64,000 nucleotides of DNA from the NCBI GenBank assembly GCA_903888485.1, contig CAISTS010000032.1:1-64000 (forward strand). The letters are read 5' to 3'. The translations under genes and the position numbers were made by a program. The DNA comes from an uncultured bacterium (GTDB lineage: Bacteria > Pseudomonadota > Alphaproteobacteria > Rhodospirillales > Rhodospirillaceae). Below are positions 50,296 through 59,621 of the stretch, one piece after another (position 1 is the first letter of the stretch; every line of letters starts with the position of its first letter). The notes beneath the pieces are model-generated. The model saw nothing but the letters and a program-made list of their open reading frames with translations. It ran no database searches and was not told the origin of the DNA.

Positions 50296-50553
50296 ATGTT
50301 AGTTCGTTCCACCCTCGCGGGTCTTATCATGGCGGTGGCTTTCGTCTCCGCCGCATCGGCCGAAGTCCTCAATGAAGGCATGCCGGCGAAAGCCAGCGAA
50401 CTCGCGCGTATCTGCGAGAGCGCGCGCCTGACGGACGTCGAGCGCCGCGAGTGCCGCGCTGCTTTCAAGACGGCGGTCAACGCCGATGCGCGCCAGGATG
50501 CCTATGAAGTGTTCTACGAACGCATCAACGGGCCGGCCATCGTCCGGCGCTAA
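50296..50553 (+). CDS. Small exported protein, unknown function
   Basis: An 85-residue protein starting MLVRSTLAGLIMAVAFVSAASA, a signal peptide with an AxA-type cleavage site. The mature part (about 60 residues, mostly helical) contains one cysteine pair (ARICESARLTDVERRECRAA). I chose ATG 50296; an upstream in-frame start at 50233 would mask the signal. No family is recognised. Confidence 0.6.
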   Translation: MLVRSTLAGLIMAVAFVSAASAEVLNEGMPAKASELARICESARLTDVERRECRAAFKTAVNADARQDAYEVFYERINGPAIVRR

Positions 50554-50643
50554 CACGCGATTGCAGAGTTGAACGGAAGCTGGCGGGCGCGTCCCGCCGG
50601 CTTTTGTTTTGCGCGGAGCCCGCGATCCGCGCGATAACAGCCC

Positions 50644-51012
50644 ATGACGCTGATCCCGGTGGTCCACTGCCACTCCATGCACCACGCCGTCACCTTCTAT
50701 ACCAAGGTGCTGGACTTCGAACTCATCGGCCGTTGGCCCGACCTGGGCGATCCGGCGCTCAGTCTTTTGATGCGGGAAGGCTATGAATTGCATCTCTCCA
50801 GCCACCGCGGCGATGGCGTCGCCGGGCAAGCGATCATTGTGCTCACCAAGGATATCGACGCCTTGTTCATGAAATTCCGTGTGCGCGGCCTGGTGCCTGT
50901 GTCGGACTCGCTGGTGCATCTCGGTCCCACCGACCAGACCTCGGGCACACGCGAGTTCTATGTCGACGATCCCTCCGGCAACACCTTGCGCTTTGTGCAG
51001 CGACCCACATGA
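50644..51012 (+). CDS. VOC/glyoxalase-like protein
   Basis: A 122-residue vicinal-oxygen-chelate fold protein. It begins MTLIPVVHCHSMHHAVTFYTKVLDF, the common opening of glyoxalase/bleomycin-resistance-like proteins, and ends REFYVDDPSGNTLRFVQ, with the C-terminal Glu/Asp region. The metal ligands are not all obvious. The gene overlaps the DTW gene start by four bases, so the two are probably co-transcribed. Substrate unknown. Confidence 0.82.
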   Translation: MTLIPVVHCHSMHHAVTFYTKVLDFELIGRWPDLGDPALSLLMREGYELHLSSHRGDGVAGQAIIVLTKDIDALFMKFRVRGLVPVSDSLVHLGPTDQTSGTREFYVDDPSGNTLRFVQRPT

Positions 51013-51656
51013 CGACAGACGCCTGCCCCCATTGCCAGAAGCCGTCGGCGCTATGCGTTTGCGCCGAAGTGCCCGCGCCCATCGATAACAAGATTGAGGT
51101 TCTTTTCCTTCAGCATCCGCAGGAGCAAGACGTCGAACTGGGCACCGCACGACTGGCGGCGCGGCATTTCACGAAGGCCCAGGTGAAGGTCGGTTTGTCG
51201 TGGCCAAGCCTCGGCAAACTGATCGGCCGGACCGCCGATCCCAAGCGCTGGGGGGTGTTGTACCTCGGTTCGGTGAAGGCAGCGGAAGTCGCCCCCGGAC
51301 GCGAAATTGTCGCGCTCACCAAGAAAGGCGCGGCCGCCCCCAATCAAGACGCCGTTCTTTCGCAACTCGAAGGCGTCATCCTGCTCGACGGCACCTGGAG
51401 CCAGGCCAAGGCGCTGTGGTGGCGCAACGCCTGGATGCTGAAGACGCAACGCATCGCCCTCAATCCCAAAAGGCCCTCACGGTATGGCAATATCCGCAAG
51501 GAGCCGCGGCGCGATGCGCTCTCGACCCTGGAATCCGCCGCGCTGCTGCTGAGCCGGCTGGAAAATAAACCCGAGATCGAAACGACTCTGGTCGCCAGCT
51601 TCGAGAAGATGCTGTCGCGTTACCGCGCTTTCCGAGCCTTATCCAAAGACTCTTGA
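51009..51656 (+). CDS. DTW-domain protein (tRNA aminocarboxypropyltransferase family)
   Basis: A 215-residue DTW-domain protein. The zinc-like start CPHCQKPSALCVCAE and the motif LLDGTWSQAKALWW identify the family, whose studied members use SAM to attach a 3-amino-3-carboxypropyl group to a tRNA uridine. The end overlaps the convergent TPR gene by 37 bases. The start overlaps the VOC gene. RNA substrate is inferred from the family. Confidence 0.85.
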   Translation: MTTDACPHCQKPSALCVCAEVPAPIDNKIEVLFLQHPQEQDVELGTARLAARHFTKAQVKVGLSWPSLGKLIGRTADPKRWGVLYLGSVKAAEVAPGREIVALTKKGAAAPNQDAVLSQLEGVILLDGTWSQAKALWWRNAWMLKTQRIALNPKRPSRYGNIRKEPRRDALSTLESAALLLSRLENKPEIETTLVASFEKMLSRYRAFRALSKDS

Positions 51657-52249
51657 ATGTCCGCGCGCCGGCCGGTGTCGGCGCGTTCGTGGCCCGGGCG
51701 CACCGGCGCCTGGAAGGCGCTCTCAAGAAACGGAATCGCTTCACGCCCGCGTCCGGTCATCACCAGATAATCCCCGAAGAAATAGTTGGTTTCCTGGCCC
51801 TCGGGATCGATCTTCAGCGCCTGTTCGAGGTAGCCGCTCGCGCGGCTCTTGTTGCCGAAACCGATGGGCCAGCCTGGCGTCTCGTAATAGAGCATACCCA
51901 GCGTCGTTTGGATCATGCCTTCCAACGCACGGGGGTCGATGCTTTCCGCTTGCTCCAGTGTACGTCGCGCTTCCTTGACCATGCCGAGCGCCGAGAAGTC
52001 GGCGCGGATATCGGCTTCCACCAGCAGCGCCTTGGCCAGCCAAATCAGCGGTTCGGGTTTTCCCGTCTGCTCAGCAACGAGCGTGCGCGCTTCGCCCACC
52101 AGGGCCCGCGCCGCTTCCAGGCGCTGCTTCTTGTCCTTCATTTCATAATTGATCTCGGCCCAGCGGTCCTCAATGCGCCGCAGCGCATCGTCCGCAGCGA
52201 AAGCCGGTGTGCAGAGCAGCACAAGCAGAATGAGGGCGCGGTTTAACAA
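51620..52249 (-). CDS. Exported TPR-like protein
   Basis: A 209-residue protein with a signal peptide (RALILLVLLCTPAFA) and helical tetratricopeptide-like repeats (AARALVGEARTLVAEQTGKPEPLIWLAKALL, then two further units to PFLESAFQAP). I chose a TTG start at 52249, after an aggag site; an in-frame frame reaching 52627 lies antisense in the DUF3095 gene and is unlikely. TPR proteins assemble complexes; the partner is unknown. It converges on the DTW gene with a 37-base overlap and is divergent from DUF3095. Confidence 0.75.
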   Translation of the reverse strand: MLNRALILLVLLCTPAFAADDALRRIEDRWAEINYEMKDKKQRLEAARALVGEARTLVAEQTGKPEPLIWLAKALLVEADIRADFSALGMVKEARRTLEQAESIDPRALEGMIQTTLGMLYYETPGWPIGFGNKSRASGYLEQALKIDPEGQETNYFFGDYLVMTGRGREAIPFLESAFQAPVRPGHERADTGRRADIQESLDKARKAR

Positions 52250-52324
52250 AGCGGTGACTCTCCTCGGACGCGTTCTCCTGGTATGTAATACCAGCTCCGT
52301 GGCGTAACAGAGGCAGGGGATCGG

Positions 52325-53506
52325 ATGCTCGTCCCAGAGGGGATCGCAAAGGATACGTCCTTGAGAACGTCGTTCTACGACGCGCTGACGCCCATGCGCG
52401 ACCCGGCCGACGTATACGACAGCCGGCACTATGCGCTGGTGCCGCCCGAGTGGTTCATCGCCGTCTCGGACATCAAGGGCTCCACCGCCGCCGTTGAAGG
52501 CGGCAAACACGCCGACGTCAACTTCGCCGCCGCCGCCATGATCGCGGCGCTCAACAACCTCTGCGGCGGCACCATTCCCTATCAGTTCGGCGGCGACGGC
52601 GCGGTGGCGCTGATCCCGCCGCAGCACGCCAAGGCCGCGCGCCGTTCGCTCGCGCAGGTGCGCCGCTTTGCGCTGGCGGAGTTCAAGCTGGACCTACGCG
52701 TGGGGCTTGCGCCGATCACGGCCATCGCCGAGCGCAATACCGAGGTGCGCGTCGGACGCTACGAGCCGCAGCCGCAAAGCGCCTATGCCGTCTTCCTCGG
52801 CGACGGCATCGAGCTCATGGAGAATTCGGTGAAGGGCCGCGCCGACGACGCTCTCGCCGCCCTCGCCATGATCGGCGACGCCGACGATGACGGACAGGCG
52901 CCGGACCTCACAGGCCTATCCTGCCGCTGGACGCCGCTGAAATCGGCGCGCGGCAAGATGGTGGCGCTGGTCATCCGCGGGCCCGACCACGGCACCTTGC
53001 ACCGCGAACTCACCGCCGTTGCCGGCGTACCGGCGCTGAACGCCGCATCCATGGAAGGCCTGCAGACGCGCTGGCCGCCGAAGGGATTGCTGCGCGAAGC
53101 GCGCGCACGCAAACGCAAAGGAATGCTGTGGCCCATGACGCTGCGCGTCGCCATTGAAACTTTCGTCGCTTATCTTTTCTTCAAGAACAACTGGAACGCC
53201 GGCAAGTTCAACGCGCGGCGCTACAAGAACGAACTCCTCAAGGGCGCCGTCGACTTCGCGCGCTCGGGCAAAACGCTCGCCCTGGTGTTTGATTGCCCCG
53301 TCGATCGCATCGACGCGGTGCAGCAGTTCCTAGAAAAACGCTCACAGCGCGGCGAGCTGCAGTACGGCATGCACGTCAGCGACCACGCCGTTATGACCTG
53401 CTTCGTCACCTCGACCGAGGAGAAGCACGTCCACTTCGTCGACGGCGGCGACGGCGGCTATACAAAGGCGGCCACGCAGCTGAAGGCAAGGTTGAAGGCG
53501 GGTTGA
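52325..53506 (+). CDS. DUF3095 protein with adenylate-cyclase-like catalytic region
   Basis: A 393-residue cytoplasmic protein. The N-terminal half resembles class III nucleotidyl cyclases: metal-site Asp49 in AVSDIKGSTAAVEGG and Asp91 in QFGGDGAVAL, with the GST text of the family. The C-terminal half is specific to DUF3095 (ARRYKNELLKGAVDFARSG, CFVTSTEEKHVHFVDGG). Activity has not been assigned. The gene stands alone, divergent from the TPR gene with 75 bases between starts. Confidence 0.85.
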   Translation: MLVPEGIAKDTSLRTSFYDALTPMRDPADVYDSRHYALVPPEWFIAVSDIKGSTAAVEGGKHADVNFAAAAMIAALNNLCGGTIPYQFGGDGAVALIPPQHAKAARRSLAQVRRFALAEFKLDLRVGLAPITAIAERNTEVRVGRYEPQPQSAYAVFLGDGIELMENSVKGRADDALAALAMIGDADDDGQAPDLTGLSCRWTPLKSARGKMVALVIRGPDHGTLHRELTAVAGVPALNAASMEGLQTRWPPKGLLREARARKRKGMLWPMTLRVAIETFVAYLFFKNNWNAGKFNARRYKNELLKGAVDFARSGKTLALVFDCPVDRIDAVQQFLEKRSQRGELQYGMHVSDHAVMTCFVTSTEEKHVHFVDGGDGGYTKAATQLKARLKAG

Positions 53507-53699
53507 ACGCTTAGCACACGCCCCACTGGTATCGCGCCTTTGTATGGGCCGCCGGTCGGCCAAAACTTCTATGTACATCAATAACTTACCTGGCACGCCC
53601 TGAACCCGCCGGCCAGCGCACATTAGAGAAAAGTGAAAGTGCCTTCCCCGGTTCTGCGGTACACTGCCGGCCATCGTTCCATCTGGGAGGAAAGAGGAC

Positions 53700-54812
53700 G
53701 TGACTCAGCGCCGTGCCGCGTTTCCTTTGGCGTCTCTGCTCGCTGCCGCTTACGCCGGGCTGACCTGCAGTTCGGCCTATGCCGAGACGCGCACCTTTGC
53801 GGTGGGCTACTTCGGCCAGGCCACATATTCGCAAGACAGCGACTGCCCGCTCGGGGTCAACCCCGACGTCACGGTGCAGTACATCAAGAACCTTTCCGAT
53901 CTCGGCCTTCCGCAAGCGAAGATCGACGAGATCGCCAAGAAGTCGGCCGACGCCGAAGGCAACGCCGAACTCAACGAGCTGATGCAATACCGCGGCCGCA
54001 TCGACGGCAAACCGGTCAGCGCCTACACCTATCCCGCCGCCGTGAAGGACCCAAACCTGCACGCGCTCGTCGGGCATGAGGCCTACGGCTTCAATCTCGA
54101 CGGCAAAACGGGCGCCAGCGACTTCACCGATCCCGAAACCAAAGAGACCGGCGTCGACGATGCTCTTGCCAGGGCGTTTGGCTGCATGCGTCCATTCCGC
54201 GGCACGCTCGCCGGCAAGTCGACTTATTGGGCGTGGGCGTGGGGCCAACTCAAGGACTCCCAGCCCGCCTGGCTTATCACCATCGAGGGCGCGGACCTTT
54301 CCAAGGACGGCGATGTCACCATCACCTTCGACCGCGCGCTGCATTACCTAAAGCACAACATCGACAGCACGCCGCGTCACGATGTCACCTACACCATCGA
54401 TCCCGACGCGCGCTCGCACAATGTGCTGAAGGGCCGCATCGTCAACGGCGTGGTCGAAGTGCACGACGGCGGGGCTTTCCGCATGTTGCAGAATCCCATG
54501 GTGGTGAACGACTTCCAACTCACCAACACCAAGCTGCGCATCAAGATAAAGCCCGACGGCACGCTCGAGGGCATCATGGGCGGCTACCAGCTGTGGGCCG
54601 ATATCTACTCCGGCTTCGCCAGCGGCGCGCCGGCCATGGAGATCTGCATTACCGGCGATATCCCGGGTCTTTATTACCTTCTGAAGAAACACGCCGATGC
54701 GAGCCCGGACCCCAAGACCGGCGAAAACATGGCGATCTCGACGGCTTACCACTTCGAAGCCGTGCCGGCCTTCATCGTCGGCGCCGACGGCAAACTGGTG
54801 GCGGGACCATGA
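53700..54812 (+). CDS. Exported protein of unknown family (first gene of DUF1592/DUF1552 module)
   Basis: A 370-residue protein with a signal peptide (LASLLAAAYAGLTCSSAYA) and no domain I can name. It is beta-rich, with a pair of Cys positions (SDCPLGVN, EICITGD). The start is GTG 53700, after gggaggaaagagg. Its stop overlaps the DUF1592 lipoprotein start (ATGA at 54809), and three more genes follow with 4-base overlaps, so it belongs to one transcript. Because the DUF1592/DUF1552 pair is a recognised envelope module, it is probably an exported partner of that pair. Confidence 0.7.
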   Translation: MTQRRAAFPLASLLAAAYAGLTCSSAYAETRTFAVGYFGQATYSQDSDCPLGVNPDVTVQYIKNLSDLGLPQAKIDEIAKKSADAEGNAELNELMQYRGRIDGKPVSAYTYPAAVKDPNLHALVGHEAYGFNLDGKTGASDFTDPETKETGVDDALARAFGCMRPFRGTLAGKSTYWAWAWGQLKDSQPAWLITIEGADLSKDGDVTITFDRALHYLKHNIDSTPRHDVTYTIDPDARSHNVLKGRIVNGVVEVHDGGAFRMLQNPMVVNDFQLTNTKLRIKIKPDGTLEGIMGGYQLWADIYSGFASGAPAMEICITGDIPGLYYLLKKHADASPDPKTGENMAISTAYHFEAVPAFIVGADGKLVAGP

Positions 54813-56458
54813 GGATGCGCGCGACACTCGCCCTCGCGGCAAGCGCGTTCGCGCTGCTGACGTCCTGCGCCGGCGATACACCACGCACGGCGGCAGTCGA
54901 CACCCAAATTGTCGCACGCGACATCACCACGCGCCGCCTGACGCCTGAGCAATACGAAAACATTGTCGCCGATGTCTTCGGCCCGGCCATCGCGCTCGGC
55001 GGCCGCTTCGAACCCGAAGTGCGCGTGAACGGCCTGCTGGCGGTCGGCACCGGCACCGTGAGCGTCACGCCCGCCGGCATGGAGCAGTACGACGTGATGG
55101 CGCGCAAGGTCGCTGCTCAGGTGGTCGATACCAGCAACCGCAAGATCATGATCCCCTGCACGCCGGCCAATGCGAAGGCGCCCGACGATGCCTGCGTTGC
55201 GCAGTTCATGGGTAAGGTGGGCCGCCTGATTTATCGCCGCCCGCTCGCGGATGCGGAGTTGAAGGCCTACGTCGCTGCCGCCCGCGTGGGCGCTGAGAAG
55301 ACCGGTGATTTCTACACGGGCCTGTCGCTCAGTCTCGGCGCCATGCTGTCCTCGCCCAAGTTCCTATTCCGCACCGAACAGGTCGAAGCCAATCCGAAAG
55401 GTGGATACCGTCTCGACGCCTATTCCAAGGCGCAACGCCTCAGCTTCTTCCTCTGGAACGCCGGCCCGGATCTGCAGCTCCTCGATGCCGCCGCCAACGG
55501 CGAGCTCGATACGGCCAAGGGCCTCGCCAAGCAGGTTGACCGCATGCTGGCCTCGCGCCGGCTCGAAACCGGCGTGCGTGCTTTTTTCATCGACAACTTC
55601 GGCTTTGATGAATTCGGCTTGCTCACCAAGGATCCGGCGCTATTTCCTAAGTTCAGCGCCCAGGTCGCCGCCGATGCGCAGGAGCAGACCCTCAAGACCA
55701 TCGTCGATCTTCTCCTGGCGAATAAGGGCGACTACCGCGACATCTTCACCACTAAGAAGACCTTCCTCACCCAGGAACTGGGCGCGATCTACCGCGTGCC
55801 GGTGATCAACGACGGGCCGAACGGCGCGCCCGACACCTGGCAAACCTTTGAATTCGCGGCCGACGATCCGCGCGGCGGCATCCTGACGCAGATCGCCTTC
55901 ACCTCGCTGCACTCGCCGCCGGGCCGCGGATCTCCCACGCTGCGCGGCAAAGCACTGCGCGAAGTGATTCTCTGCCAGAAAGTGCCGGCCCCACCGGCCG
56001 CGGTGAACTTCAGCGTCGTCGAGAGCAACGCGCATCTGTACAAGACCGCGCGCGACCGCCTGAACGCCCACGCCACGGAATCCATGTGCACGGGCTGCCA
56101 TAAGATCATCGACCCCATGGGCCTCGCGCTCGAGAACTTCGACGGCGCGGGAGCCTACCGCACCACAGAAAACGGCGCGGCGCTCGACACCTCCGGGGCC
56201 CTCGACGGCATCCCCTTCAAAGGCGCGGCTGAACTTGGGAAAGTAATCCACGACCATCCCGCCACCGCGAAATGCCTGGTCAATCGCCTATCGTCTTACG
56301 CTTTGGGCCAGACGCTCACCGCCAACGATCCCTGGCTAAAGCAGTCGGAAACATTCTTTGCGCAGAACGGCTATCGCCTGCCGGACCTGATGCGGGCCAT
56401 CGCGACCAGCGAGAGCTTCACCCGCGTCAAGCCGATCAACGAAGGACCACGCCCATGA
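54809..56458 (+). CDS. DUF1592/DUF1588 lipoprotein with CxxCH motif
   Basis: A 549-residue exported protein with a lipobox (ALLTSCAGD), so probably lipid-anchored at Cys20. The conserved block LTPEQYENIVADVFG starts the first DUF1592-type domain, and the second contains Cys427-x2-Cys430-His431 (MCTGCHKIIDPMGLA), a single c-type haem-binding motif. The family is known from Planctomycetes and other bacteria as a partner of DUF1552; function is unknown, with electron transfer a reasonable idea because of the CxxCH. It overlaps both neighbours by 4 bases. Confidence 0.88.
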   Translation: MRMRATLALAASAFALLTSCAGDTPRTAAVDTQIVARDITTRRLTPEQYENIVADVFGPAIALGGRFEPEVRVNGLLAVGTGTVSVTPAGMEQYDVMARKVAAQVVDTSNRKIMIPCTPANAKAPDDACVAQFMGKVGRLIYRRPLADAELKAYVAAARVGAEKTGDFYTGLSLSLGAMLSSPKFLFRTEQVEANPKGGYRLDAYSKAQRLSFFLWNAGPDLQLLDAAANGELDTAKGLAKQVDRMLASRRLETGVRAFFIDNFGFDEFGLLTKDPALFPKFSAQVAADAQEQTLKTIVDLLLANKGDYRDIFTTKKTFLTQELGAIYRVPVINDGPNGAPDTWQTFEFAADDPRGGILTQIAFTSLHSPPGRGSPTLRGKALREVILCQKVPAPPAAVNFSVVESNAHLYKTARDRLNAHATESMCTGCHKIIDPMGLALENFDGAGAYRTTENGAALDTSGALDGIPFKGAAELGKVIHDHPATAKCLVNRLSSYALGQTLTANDPWLKQSETFFAQNGYRLPDLMRAIATSESFTRVKPINEGPRP

Positions 56459-57792
56459 CGAATGTCGCACAACAACTCATGAAAAGACGCAATGTCCTGC
56501 GCGGCATGATGGGTGCCGGTGCGGTCACGGTGGGTTTACCGTTCCTCGATTGCTTCCTGAACAGCAACGGCACTGCCCTCGCCGCCACCGGCGCGGCTCT
56601 GCCCGCCTGCTTCGGCACCTGGTACCAGGGCCTCGGCTTCAACCTCGGCCGTTGGCTGCCGAACAAGACGGGCCGTGATTACGAGAACAACATCGAGCTC
56701 AAGTGTTTCGACAAGTTCAAGTCGCGCATGAACCTGATCAGCGGCACCAAGTACTTCATGGACGGCCGCCCGCTCGAGACCCACACCACCGGCTGGCAGA
56801 TCGCCTCCACCGGCATGATCCCCCTCGGCAACATCTCCGGCCCCAGTCTCGACAGCCAGATCGCCGATGTCATCGGCACGCGCACGCGTTTCCGTTCACT
56901 GGAGATCTCGCTGGACGGGAGCCGCTCGAGCTACTCCTTCCGCAGCGGCAGCGCGCGCAATCCGTCCGAGCCCTCGCCGGCAGCGCTGTATACGCGCATC
57001 TTCGGACCGGAATTCAAGGACCCCAACGCCGCCGATTTCACGCCGGATCCTCTCGTGATGGCGCGCCAGAGCGTGCTGTCGGCCGTCGCGGACGAACGCA
57101 GAAGTCTAGTGAGCCAGGTGGGCGCCGCCGACCGCGCACGCCTCGAGGAATACTTCGCCTCGGTGCGCCAGATCGAGAACCAGCTCGATCTCGAAATGCA
57201 GAAACCCCAGCCCCTTCCGGCTTGCACCATGCCCGAAGCCGTCGCGGAGACCGAAACCGGCCGCACGGTGGGCGAAGCGGAGGTCAGCAACAAGCTGTTC
57301 TCCAAGCTCATGGCGCACGCGCTCGCCTGCGGGCAGACGCGCGTGTTCAACGTGCAGACCGGCGCCAACGGCCTGCGCAAGCCGGGTTCGACGCAGACCT
57401 GGCATAGCTGGACCCACGAAGAACCCATCGACGCAAAGACCGGCGTTCAGCCCGAGGTCACCTGGTTCATCAACTGGACGAACCAGCAGCTCGTGCTGTT
57501 CTTGGACGCCCTCGACTCCATCAAGGAAGGCGGCGGCACCGTGCTCGACCGCACCGTCGTGCTTTGGCAGACCGACCACGGCTACGCCCGCACCCACACC
57601 ATGGACATGCTGCCGATCTTCACCTTTGGCGGCGGCGGCGGACGCATCAGAAACGGCCAGCACATTGCACTGCTCGGCGACCCGGCGACGCGCGTTGGCC
57701 TCACGCTCCAGCAGGCATTCGAAGTGCCGATCACCACCTGGGGCGCGCTTTCGAACCAGACCTCCAAGACCGTGACGGAGCTGCTCGCATGA
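56455..57792 (+). CDS. Tat-exported DUF1552 protein
   Basis: A 445-residue protein beginning with a twin-arginine signal (MKRRNVLRGMMGAGAV), so it is exported folded, and the rest matches DUF1552 (YQGLGFNLGRWLPNK, HSWTHEEP, LPIFTFGGGGGRI). The fold is related to alkaline-phosphatase-like and sulfatase-like proteins (DUF1501 relatives). Its role is unknown but it is nearly always paired with a DUF1592 protein. The start is the ATG overlapping the DUF1592 stop, and its own stop overlaps the next gene. Tat export implies a cofactor or complex. Confidence 0.9.
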   Translation: MTNVAQQLMKRRNVLRGMMGAGAVTVGLPFLDCFLNSNGTALAATGAALPACFGTWYQGLGFNLGRWLPNKTGRDYENNIELKCFDKFKSRMNLISGTKYFMDGRPLETHTTGWQIASTGMIPLGNISGPSLDSQIADVIGTRTRFRSLEISLDGSRSSYSFRSGSARNPSEPSPAALYTRIFGPEFKDPNAADFTPDPLVMARQSVLSAVADERRSLVSQVGAADRARLEEYFASVRQIENQLDLEMQKPQPLPACTMPEAVAETETGRTVGEAEVSNKLFSKLMAHALACGQTRVFNVQTGANGLRKPGSTQTWHSWTHEEPIDAKTGVQPEVTWFINWTNQQLVLFLDALDSIKEGGGTVLDRTVVLWQTDHGYARTHTMDMLPIFTFGGGGGRIRNGQHIALLGDPATRVGLTLQQAFEVPITTWGALSNQTSKTVTELLA

Positions 57793-59123
57793 GAACTCTT
57801 CTTTTCCTCACCGTTTCGCTGATCGCTTCACCGGCCTTCGCGGCAGCCGATGCGCCGCTGGCGACGCCCCCCGGCATCACGCTGCAGCCCCTTGGGAAGG
57901 CGCAGGGCTACGACCTCAGCAAGCAGACGGCTGCGGCGCTGCCGCGCGACGAAGTCGCCTACACCGACGCCAAGGGCCTGACGCTTTACACGTCCGACAA
58001 AGACCCTGTCGGAAAGTCGGTCTGCACCGCCGAATGCGAGCTGTTCTGGATTCCCATCGCAGCGCCCGCCAACGCAAAACCCGTCGGCGCATGGTCGGCG
58101 ATCCGACGTGATGATGGGCGCCTGCAGTGGGCCCTCGCCGGTAAACCGGTCTACCGCTACGTCAAAGACGTGGACCCCGGTTCTCTTGCTGGTAACAGTC
58201 CGGCACGCACCGGTGCCAAGCGCCGCGACGGCGCGGGCAATCCTATCGGCTACGACGGACGCATGGGCGGGCGGCGTGAACCGCCGAAGGACGATCCGCT
58301 TCCCGAAGGCTGGCATCCGGCGCTTCTGTATCCCTCCACGCTTTCCGTACCGACGGGACTGAAAGTGCGCGAAGTCGCCGATGCGACAGCTCTGGTATTG
58401 ATCGATCACCGCGAACGCACGCTCTATGCCTTCACCGGAAAGCGCGACAACAGCGGCGCGGAATGGGAGCCGGTGCCCGCGCCGCAGCTGGCCGAACCCA
58501 TGGGCGACTTTGCCGCCGTCGTGCGCAGCGACGGCATACGCCAGTGGACCTACAAAGGTCAGCCGCTCTACGCCTACGTCAACGATCATGTGTACGGCGA
58601 CGCGAACGGCATCGGCGTCTCCAAGCAGCACGAGGTCGCGGCTGTGGCGCGCTACTTCATGCCGGCGGGCGTGACCATGGCGCGCACCGCCAGCCAAGGT
58701 AAAGTGCTCGCCAATGCCAAGGGCATGACGCTGTATCGGCGCGACGGCAACATCTGGCAGTCGGGCGGCGGCCATTCACTGCGCCGCGGCCAGCCGGCGC
58801 GCCCGGCCGTGGGCCGGGACATCGGCACCGAAGCGCACTGCACCGAACAGTGCGCCAAGGAATGGCATCCGCTCCTTGCGCCCGCCGACGCCCAGCCGCA
58901 GGGCTATTGGACCGTGGGCCTGCGCTCCGACGGATCGAAGCAATGGGAGTACCAGGGCTATGCCCTGTGGACCTACGACGGCGACAAGAAACCCGGCGAC
59001 ATGAACGGCAACGACACCTACGATTTCCGCTTCAGCAACCAGGCCGGCCCGCAAAAGATGCTCGACGTGGGCACGCCCATGGACGGCATTCCGGGCCTGT
59101 ATTGGGCCGTTCAGGCCCCCTAA
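57789..59123 (+). CDS. Exported Yx4D secreted-repeat protein (COG4315-like)
   Basis: A 444-residue exported protein with a signal peptide (LFLTVSLIASPAFAA) and three copies of the secreted-repeat motif: GLTLYTSDKDPVGKSVC, RTLYAFTGKRDNSG and GMTLYRRDGN, with cysteine pairs CTAEC and CTEQC. The repeat family occurs in small lipoproteins and is thought to bind something in the periplasm; its role is not settled. The start overlaps the DUF1552 stop by four bases. A terminator at 59146 ends the operon. Confidence 0.85.
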   Translation: MRTLLFLTVSLIASPAFAAADAPLATPPGITLQPLGKAQGYDLSKQTAAALPRDEVAYTDAKGLTLYTSDKDPVGKSVCTAECELFWIPIAAPANAKPVGAWSAIRRDDGRLQWALAGKPVYRYVKDVDPGSLAGNSPARTGAKRRDGAGNPIGYDGRMGGRREPPKDDPLPEGWHPALLYPSTLSVPTGLKVREVADATALVLIDHRERTLYAFTGKRDNSGAEWEPVPAPQLAEPMGDFAAVVRSDGIRQWTYKGQPLYAYVNDHVYGDANGIGVSKQHEVAAVARYFMPAGVTMARTASQGKVLANAKGMTLYRRDGNIWQSGGGHSLRRGQPARPAVGRDIGTEAHCTEQCAKEWHPLLAPADAQPQGYWTVGLRSDGSKQWEYQGYALWTYDGDKKPGDMNGNDTYDFRFSNQAGPQKMLDVGTPMDGIPGLYWAVQAP

Positions 59124-59145
59124 TTCCGCATTCTGAGCCATTTCG

Positions 59146-59174
59146 AAAGGCCCGCGCATCCCGCGGGCCTTTTT
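59146..59174 (+). terminator. Factor-independent terminator after the DUF1592 operon
   Basis: aaaggcccgcg pairs with cgcgggccttt to form a GC-rich stem around a 5-base loop, followed by a run of T residues. It lies 22 bases after the last stop codon and 36 bases before the cupin start. Confidence 0.85.
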
Positions 59175-59209
59175 GTTATGCTTGGGCATCACACATTGGG
59201 GAGGCTCTC

Positions 59210-59602
59210 ATGAAAAAACTGATTCTCTGCGCCGCCGCTGCGGTCATTTCCATCGGCGCGGCTTATGCCGCCGACGCGCCCGCCGCCGTTCGCCGCGTCG
59301 AGCTCCAGAGCTCGGCGGTGCCGGGCAGCAAGTACGTCGCCAAGGTCATGCGCGTCGAGATCGACCCGAACGGCAAGCTCGATATGCACACCCATCCGGG
59401 AGATGAAGTCGGCGTTGCGGTCAGCGGTCAATTGACACTGTCAGTGCAGGGCCAGCCCGACCGCGTGGTGAAGCCGGGCGAGTCCTATCTCGTCAAGGCC
59501 GGCACCCCGCATGCCGCGCACAATGCCGGCACGGTGGGCTACGTCGGCGTCGCCAACTACATCGTGGAATCGGACAAGCCGCTTTCGACCCCGGTTAAAT
59601 AG
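59210..59602 (+). CDS. Exported cupin-domain protein
   Basis: A 130-residue protein with a signal peptide (LILCAAAAVISIGAAYA) and a cupin barrel. Metal-type ligands appear in DMHTHPGDEVGVAVSG and GTPHAAHNAG (His, His, Glu, His), so a metal is likely. The ATG follows a ggggagg ribosome site. It is downstream of the terminator and therefore a separate unit from the DUF1592 operon. It is similar in plan to the exported cupin at 28372 but has more metal ligands. Substrate unknown. Confidence 0.82.
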   Translation: MKKLILCAAAAVISIGAAYAADAPAAVRRVELQSSAVPGSKYVAKVMRVEIDPNGKLDMHTHPGDEVGVAVSGQLTLSVQGQPDRVVKPGESYLVKAGTPHAAHNAGTVGYVGVANYIVESDKPLSTPVK

Positions 59603-59621
59603 TAGGACGAAGCACCCTCAC

